Shown: positions 22,293 to 26,209 of the stretch, in pieces
Numbering within the stretch: position 1 is the first letter of the stretch
Layout: each line of letters begins with the position of its first letter
From: M55B154 sp964345775
GTDB taxonomy: Bacteria > Spirochaetota > UBA4802 > UB4802
DNA length: 26,209 nt
Assembly (NCBI GenBank): GCA_964345775.1
Contig: CAYFSO010000035.1
Coordinates: forward strand, 1 to 26,209
Direction of reading: 5' to 3'
The notes under the pieces: model-generated
What the model was told of the DNA's origin: nothing
Database searches by the model: none
Seen by the model: only the letters and a program-made list of their open reading frames with translations
Made by a program: the position numbers and the translations under genes

Positions 22293-22321
22293 TTGCCTTG
22301 ATGTATATTTTCAATTATAAT
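22293..22321 (+). promoter_or_regulatory. Promoter of the outer-membrane beta-barrel gene
   Basis: TTGCCT (22293-22298) and a perfect TATAAT (22316-22321) are 17 bases apart. The start is predicted near 22328, about 35 bases before the ATG. The remaining part of the 277-base divergent spacer (22086-22362) is A/T-rich and shows no further gene. Confidence 0.7.
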
Positions 22322-22362
22322 GCCACCACAAGCAGTTTTTGAAAAGGTTGCCGGAGGAAAAA

Positions 22363-23112
22363 ATGAGAAGAAACGCCGTTACTATTTTGCCAGTCATGTT
22401 TTTTTCACTACTGTTTTTCAGTTCAGCAGTATTTGCGGGTTTTCAACTGGACGCCGAAACCGGGGCCGTTTTTACCGGGTACAACGACGTGCGGATCCCC
22501 GGTGACACGGGCACGAAGTTATCACTTTCTGACGATCTTGACGGTGACCCGGTATGGCACTATCGTGCACGCCTGGGATACACCTTCAATGATACACATT
22601 ATTTCGGCCTGCTGGCCGCACCCCTCACCACCACCTACAGCGGCAGGCTTGACAAAGATGTTACCTTCCGTGAAAAAACCTTCACATCGGGGACGGACGT
22701 TGATGCTACCTTCATGTTCAACTCCTACCGGTTCACCTACCGGTATCTCCGCATACACACCGATACTCTCACGGTGGGAGTTGGGCTTACCGCCAAGGTG
22801 CGGCACGCCAGCATCAAGGTGGAAAGCGATACACAGTCTGCGGAAAAGAAAAACCTGGGATTTGTACCCCTGCTCAGTTTCATGGTGCACTGGAAGTTCG
22901 CCCAACCCGCAGGATTGCTTGTGGACGGGGATGCCCTCGCCTCACAGCAGGGCCGTGCCGAAGACATTCTCTTCGCATTCACCTGGGACATCAGCGAAAA
23001 CATACAGGCAAAAGCTGGGTACCGCATCCTTGAAGGTGGCGCCGACAACGACGAGGTGTACACATTCAGCATGTTCCACTACGCCGTGGCCGGGGTAACC
23101 TTTACGTTTTAA
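22363..23112 (+). CDS. Outer-membrane beta-barrel protein, 249 residues
   Basis: A signal peptide (RRNAVTILPVMFFSLLFFSS) is cleaved after VFA. The mature part alternates polar and hydrophobic residues with aromatic girdles typical of eight-to-ten-stranded barrels: WHYRARLGYTFNDTHYFGLL, FMFNSYRFTYRYLRIH and IQAKAGYRILEGG. It ends in Phe (VAGVTFTF), the usual BAM recognition feature. No specific porin or transporter family is recognised. ATG at 22363 has GGAGGA 6 bases upstream; the in-frame TTG at 22339 lacks such a site. The last 11 bases overlap the end of the convergent AraC-type gene. GC content looks higher than in the left half of the window. Confidence 0.85.
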   Translation: MRRNAVTILPVMFFSLLFFSSAVFAGFQLDAETGAVFTGYNDVRIPGDTGTKLSLSDDLDGDPVWHYRARLGYTFNDTHYFGLLAAPLTTTYSGRLDKDVTFREKTFTSGTDVDATFMFNSYRFTYRYLRIHTDTLTVGVGLTAKVRHASIKVESDTQSAEKKNLGFVPLLSFMVHWKFAQPAGLLVDGDALASQQGRAEDILFAFTWDISENIQAKAGYRILEGGADNDEVYTFSMFHYAVAGVTFTF

Positions 23113-24256
23113 CAGGCTGCTTCAGATTGTTCTTCCTGTACGATCCGGGGGAACATCCCTCGTAACGGGAAAAAGCCAGGTTAAAGGACGTTGCGGAGTT
23201 GAATCCTACCGCTATACCCACGGAAAGTATGGACCGGTCGGGTTCCTCAAGCAGCATTTTTTTGGCTTCTTCTATCCTGAATTCATTCACGAAACCCCAG
23301 AAATTCCTGTTCAGCTTCTCGTTCAGTATCTGCGAGAGTTGCTGGGGACGTATGTCCAGCTCATCCGCCAGCATGGCCAGTGACAATTCCTCGTCGGCAA
23401 AGGCCTTTTCCTCGTTCATGATGTCCATGAGCCGCTGCACAGTTTTATCGAGGTCAAGTCCCCGTATCTTGGAATTCTCGTAGCGGGCCTTGCGAGTCTC
23501 CACTTTTAAAAGACGGTTAAAATCGGGATGGCGCTGGGTGGCAAGGAATACCCCGGTGAGGGTGGCATTTGCCATCAACACCGACCACCTGGTAATCTCC
23601 GTTGAGAAAAAATCTCCCGCTGCCATGAACGCGGTTGAGAGGATAATACATATGGAGAACACGTACCCCATCCGTGAGACGGTGAGACTGTGCTCTTTTC
23701 GTTTTTTCTTCCATATAACGGCCATGTGCACCAGTGTGGGTATCATGGCCACCACCAGGTATATTTTGGGAAGAGGGTACATGAGATGCAAAAGCTTGAA
23801 ATACAGCGGCAACTCCATGTATGAACTGCTGAAAATGATCCTGTGCCCCATGTACGACGGGAAAAAAGAAAGTCCTTCTAAAAAGAATGGAACTAGCAGA
23901 AGGACGCAGGAAAACAAAAACGGTATTCCATACAGTATCATGCGCTTACTTACCGAAAAACTGCTCTCGATAACCCAGCGGTACCTGAAGCTCATTAGCG
24001 GTGCGGTTAGGAACGTGACCGGTATAATAATGGCCGATACGATGTAGTAATTTTCGAAAAGCCCCGTTGTGTACAGGGAAACCTGGAATATCCAGATGCC
24101 CAGGCACAAAAATGAAAAGGCATATATATAGCTTATCAGCTGCTTGTTCTTCTGAAAGAGCTGTCCAAGGGCCAGGATAACCGAGAAAACCGCCCCGTAA
24201 AACATAAAAAAATCGATTATTATATCACCCACCCCCTTCACCGCGGAGATATCCAT
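23102..24256 (-). CDS. Membrane-embedded AraC-family transcription regulator
   Basis: A 384-residue regulator. Six or seven hydrophobic helices occupy about residues 8-245 (IIIDFFMFYGAVFSVILALG, LISYIYAFSFLCLGIWIF, ILYGIPFLFSCVLLLVPFFL, YVFSICIILSTAFMAAGDFF). The last 110 residues form an AraC DNA-binding domain with two HTH motifs: LSLAMLADELDIRPQQLSQI and ILSVGIAVGFNSATSFNLAF, then the consensus SPGSYRK. Such regulators sense signals within the membrane and act on nearby genes. I chose ATG at 24256; an earlier TTG (24304) would add an A/T-derived tail. It is divergent from the acyl-CoA synthetase gene and convergent with the beta-barrel gene. Confidence 0.9.
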   Translation of the reverse strand: MDISAVKGVGDIIIDFFMFYGAVFSVILALGQLFQKNKQLISYIYAFSFLCLGIWIFQVSLYTTGLFENYYIVSAIIIPVTFLTAPLMSFRYRWVIESSFSVSKRMILYGIPFLFSCVLLLVPFFLEGLSFFPSYMGHRIIFSSSYMELPLYFKLLHLMYPLPKIYLVVAMIPTLVHMAVIWKKKRKEHSLTVSRMGYVFSICIILSTAFMAAGDFFSTEITRWSVLMANATLTGVFLATQRHPDFNRLLKVETRKARYENSKIRGLDLDKTVQRLMDIMNEEKAFADEELSLAMLADELDIRPQQLSQILNEKLNRNFWGFVNEFRIEEAKKMLLEEPDRSILSVGIAVGFNSATSFNLAFSRYEGCSPGSYRKNNLKQPVKT

Positions 24257-24274
24257 AAAAAATACCGTATATAA

Positions 24275-24304
24275 TATATATATTTTAAATTTTAAATATT
24301 TCAA
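24275..24304 (-). promoter_or_regulatory. Candidate promoter of the AraC-type gene
   Basis: On the minus strand TTGAAA (24299-24304, 5 of 6) is 18 bases from TATATA (24275-24280). The whole interval is almost pure A/T, so alternatives cannot be excluded. The start would be near 24268, only about 12 bases before the ATG. Confidence 0.4.
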
Positions 24305-24316
24305 GAAATATATATA

Positions 24317-24337
24317 TTAAAGATTTTTTATCTTTAA
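24317..24337. promoter_or_regulatory. Palindrome between divergent AraC and acyl-CoA synthetase genes, putative operator
   Basis: TTAAAGAT (24317-24324) and ATCTTTAA (24330-24337) are perfect inverted arms around five T residues. The right arm lies where the -35 of the synthetase gene should be, given a -10 candidate TATTAT at 24354-24359; no TTGACA-like element is present there, which suits an activated promoter. The left arm is 12 bases upstream of the AraC gene's candidate -35. Confidence 0.55.
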
Positions 24338-24394
24338 TCGGCTAGTCTTTTTCTATTATAACTGGAAAAACCCGCAGGGTTGAAGGGAGGAATA

Positions 24395-26119
24395 ATGGAA
24401 ACAAGGCTGAGAAAGAACAATTTTGACGACAGGTGGAAACTGCCGCTTCTGCCTGACTATATCATGAGATGGGCAGATCTTACCCCGGGAAATGACTGCA
24501 TCGTCTTTGCAGATACGGGACGGGTGATCAGTTACCGCGAGTTTGACAGGCTCACTGACCTGTATGCCATGCGCCTTAAGAAAATGGGCATCAAGAAGGG
24601 GGACATCGTGGTTACCCAGTTCCTGGGTGTACCCGAGTTTTACATGCTGGTCTACGGCTGCCTGAAGGCAGGTGCCATCATTTCACCACTTGACGTGAAG
24701 GAACAGGCACACGAGGTGATACGGGACCTTGACAAGATCGAGGCAAAGGCCTTTTTCTGCCTGGGAAAAACCCCCATTCGGGATTTTTCAGAGGTCGCCG
24801 TAGAGGTAAAGAAAAGCTGTCCCTACGTGAAACACGTGGTGCAGTGGCCTTCCGGTGCAGAGGCTGATACCATAATTGATGGTGCCGAAAACTTTAATGA
24901 CCTTTTTGGAGAGAGAGGACTGGCCGAGATTGAAAAGGATACATCTCTTGCCAAAAAGCTCGTTAAGGAGTATGAAAAGCTCGAACCCCGTGATCCGGCA
25001 CTTATCATCTTCACTACCGGCACAACCGGGGAACCAAAGCCCGCACTCATGTCGCACCTGAGTATCATGACCAACAACGCAGTGTTCTCACGGGGGGTTG
25101 GACTCTACGGCAGCGATTTCCGTTTTCTCAATATCATGCCTACAAGTCACGTGGCAGGGACTGCCCAGGGACCCATGACCGCCTGGTTCTCCGGCGGGGC
25201 GATAATTACCCTCAGCATGTTCGAACCAGCAAAGTCACTTGAGGCGGTGGGAAAATACAGGGCCACCTTCTACGGCGGCGTCCCCACCATGTTCAGGATG
25301 ATATGGGCCCTTCCCAATTACAGCGAATATGACCTGGGTAACTTAAAATACTCACTTTACGGCGGAAGCGCGGTGGATACCGCCTTTCTGAAGGAGATGG
25401 CAAAGATGTCACCCACCTTCGGTACCGCCCTGGGGATGACCGAATGCTCCGGTTATTTCACCTGTACCCCCAAGGGCATCTCCGTTGAAGAGATGGCAGG
25501 ACAGGTGGGACAGTTCTACCCCGAGCTTGCAAAGGTGACCATCCGGGAAAAGATGAATGAAGACGGCACCGCCGGAAAGGAACTCCCGGAAGGCGAGGCC
25601 GGCGAGATATGCGTGGACGGGGACGTGGTCTTCCTAGGCTATTACAACAACCCTGGCGCAACCGCCAAAACCATATCCAAAGAGGGGATACTGTACACCG
25701 GCGACATGGGATACCTGAAAGACATGGGCACCTACAAGGCCCTGGTGTTCTCGGGCCGGCGCAAGTTCGTCATCAAACCCAAGGGGTACCTGGTGTTCCC
25801 CGACGAGGTGACCGACTTTCTCACGAAACACCCGAAAGTTAACCAGGCGCAGGTGGTTGGGGCCCCGCATAACATATTTGTGGACGGGGTGTTCGCCTAC
25901 GTGCAGCCAAAACCCGGCGAATCACTGACGGCAGAAGAGATCCTTGACTACTGCAAAGAGATTGCCTCCTACAAGCGTCCCATTCACGTGGAGTTCTGGC
26001 CTGTTGACCAGCAGTTCCCCATGAACAAGACGGGGAAGGTGGATTCCATGGCACTCATAGAAAAAGCGAAGGAAATCACCGAAGACCTGAGAAAACAGGG
26101 CGGGTGGGATGCGTCGTAA
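24395..26119 (+). CDS. AMP-forming acyl-CoA synthetase / ligase (ANL superfamily)
   Basis: A 574-residue adenylate-forming ligase, likely activating a carboxylic acid with ATP and then forming the CoA thioester. The P-loop-like motif is IIFTTGTTGEPKPALMSH (about 207-224); the adenine-binding part includes YGGSAVDTAFL and ALGMTECSGYF; the hinge region contains YTGDMGY and FSGRRKFVIKPKGYLVFPDE. Catalytic Lys548 lies in PMNKTGKVDS. The substrate is not predictable; length and motifs suit medium- or long-chain or aromatic acids. ATG at 24395 has GGGAGG 6 bases upstream. It diverges from a membrane AraC regulator, its probable controller, and is followed by a terminator. GC-rich codons dominate compared with the left part of the window. 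Confidence 0.93.
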   Translation: METRLRKNNFDDRWKLPLLPDYIMRWADLTPGNDCIVFADTGRVISYREFDRLTDLYAMRLKKMGIKKGDIVVTQFLGVPEFYMLVYGCLKAGAIISPLDVKEQAHEVIRDLDKIEAKAFFCLGKTPIRDFSEVAVEVKKSCPYVKHVVQWPSGAEADTIIDGAENFNDLFGERGLAEIEKDTSLAKKLVKEYEKLEPRDPALIIFTTGTTGEPKPALMSHLSIMTNNAVFSRGVGLYGSDFRFLNIMPTSHVAGTAQGPMTAWFSGGAIITLSMFEPAKSLEAVGKYRATFYGGVPTMFRMIWALPNYSEYDLGNLKYSLYGGSAVDTAFLKEMAKMSPTFGTALGMTECSGYFTCTPKGISVEEMAGQVGQFYPELAKVTIREKMNEDGTAGKELPEGEAGEICVDGDVVFLGYYNNPGATAKTISKEGILYTGDMGYLKDMGTYKALVFSGRRKFVIKPKGYLVFPDEVTDFLTKHPKVNQAQVVGAPHNIFVDGVFAYVQPKPGESLTAEEILDYCKEIASYKRPIHVEFWPVDQQFPMNKTGKVDSMALIEKAKEITEDLRKQGGWDAS

Positions 26120-26139
26120 CATGCCCCACTCCCATCCAC

Positions 26140-26169
26140 AACGGCGGGGCACTGTCCCGCCGTTTTTTT
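26140..26169 (+). terminator. Intrinsic terminator after the acyl-CoA synthetase gene
   Basis: AACGGCGGG (26140-26148) pairs with CCCGCCGTT (26156-26164) around a seven-base loop and runs into seven T residues. The synthetase gene ends 20 bases upstream. Confidence 0.92.
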
Positions 26170-26209
26170 AGCGCACCAGCGGCAGTTCAAGCCAGCAGGT
26201 GGTATAGCG
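26168..26209 (-). CDS. Possible C-terminal end of a sensor kinase, cut by the window edge
   Basis: On the minus strand the final 13 codons of one open frame read RYTTCWLELPLVR before TAA (26168-26170). A terminal strand followed by LELPL is the common ending of HATPase domains of histidine kinases. Only 42 bases are visible, so this rests on the motif, the absence of another gene, and the compact convergent arrangement with the terminator. Confidence 0.35.
   Translation of the reverse strand, partial: RYTTCWLELPLVR

Noticed and set aside
22433..23098. 221-codon alternative frame within the beta-barrel gene
   Set aside because: Rich in Pro, Thr and Trp as expected from a shifted GC-rich frame; no ribosome binding site or signal, and the barrel frame has both signal peptide and terminal Phe.
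1..26209. CRISPR array, insertion sequence or prophage remnants
   Set aside because: No regularly spaced direct repeats, transposase, integrase or structural phage protein is seen on either strand.

Overview
The window reads as a chromosomal segment of a diderm (Gram-negative type) bacterium of moderate GC content. Evidence for two membranes: three lipoprotein signal peptides, an RlpA-SPOR protein, and a signal-peptide beta-barrel ending in Phe. A cyclic-nucleotide-domain/TPR protein beside a Crp-family regulator and a membrane-embedded AraC regulator would fit Spirochaetota well, but Desulfobacterota-like lineages are not excluded. No phage, insertion sequence, CRISPR array or toxin-antitoxin module is visible.

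Positions 1-2490 (minus strand) hold the head of the ribosomal/transcription operon: a TTGACA promoter, tRNA-Thr(GGT), rpmG, secE, nusG, rplK, rplA and the first codons of rplJ. Upstream is an rlpA-like lipoprotein gene (2650-3672). Positions 3906-6150 (plus strand) carry a DegT-fold protein without its PLP lysine, a QueD homologue 17 bp downstream, a 61-residue lipoprotein with a strong terminator, and an unknown 133-residue protein.

Positions 6169-10566 (minus) form a tight four-gene unit: unknown 224-residue protein, membrane sensor kinase (PAS-GAF-HisKA-HATPase), single-domain response regulator, and glgC (ADP-glucose pyrophosphorylase). It diverges from rdgB, lipoprotein, membrane-anchored charged protein and nth (10712-12843, plus), which are closely packed or overlapping. 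The divergent promoter region contains a perfect 11-bp inverted repeat. nth overlaps tail-to-tail with a polytopic membrane protein gene, which follows a gene for a soluble beta-rich protein (12794-15092, minus).

Positions 15252-20453 (minus) run amidohydrolase, cNMP-TPR protein, Crp-family regulator, tRNA-Arg(CCT), an intrinsic terminator, prfA and prmC. prfA starts only 16 bp after the terminator T-run, so read-through probably matters. Next come a membrane-anchored GDPD-family phosphodiesterase and a small Cys/His protein (20665-22085).

The right end (22363-26119) is visibly richer in GC within its genes. It holds an outer-membrane beta-barrel, a convergent membrane AraC regulator, and a divergent acyl-CoA synthetase; an 8-bp-arm palindrome lies in the regulator/synthetase intergenic region. 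The last 42 bases may be the tail of another sensor kinase on the minus strand.

The most unusual observations are the lysine-less DegT/QueD pair, the kinase-regulator-glgC operon, the terminator wedged between tRNA-Arg and prfA, and the AraC/acyl-CoA synthetase/beta-barrel cluster. All functional statements come from reading translated sequence; no database search was run.
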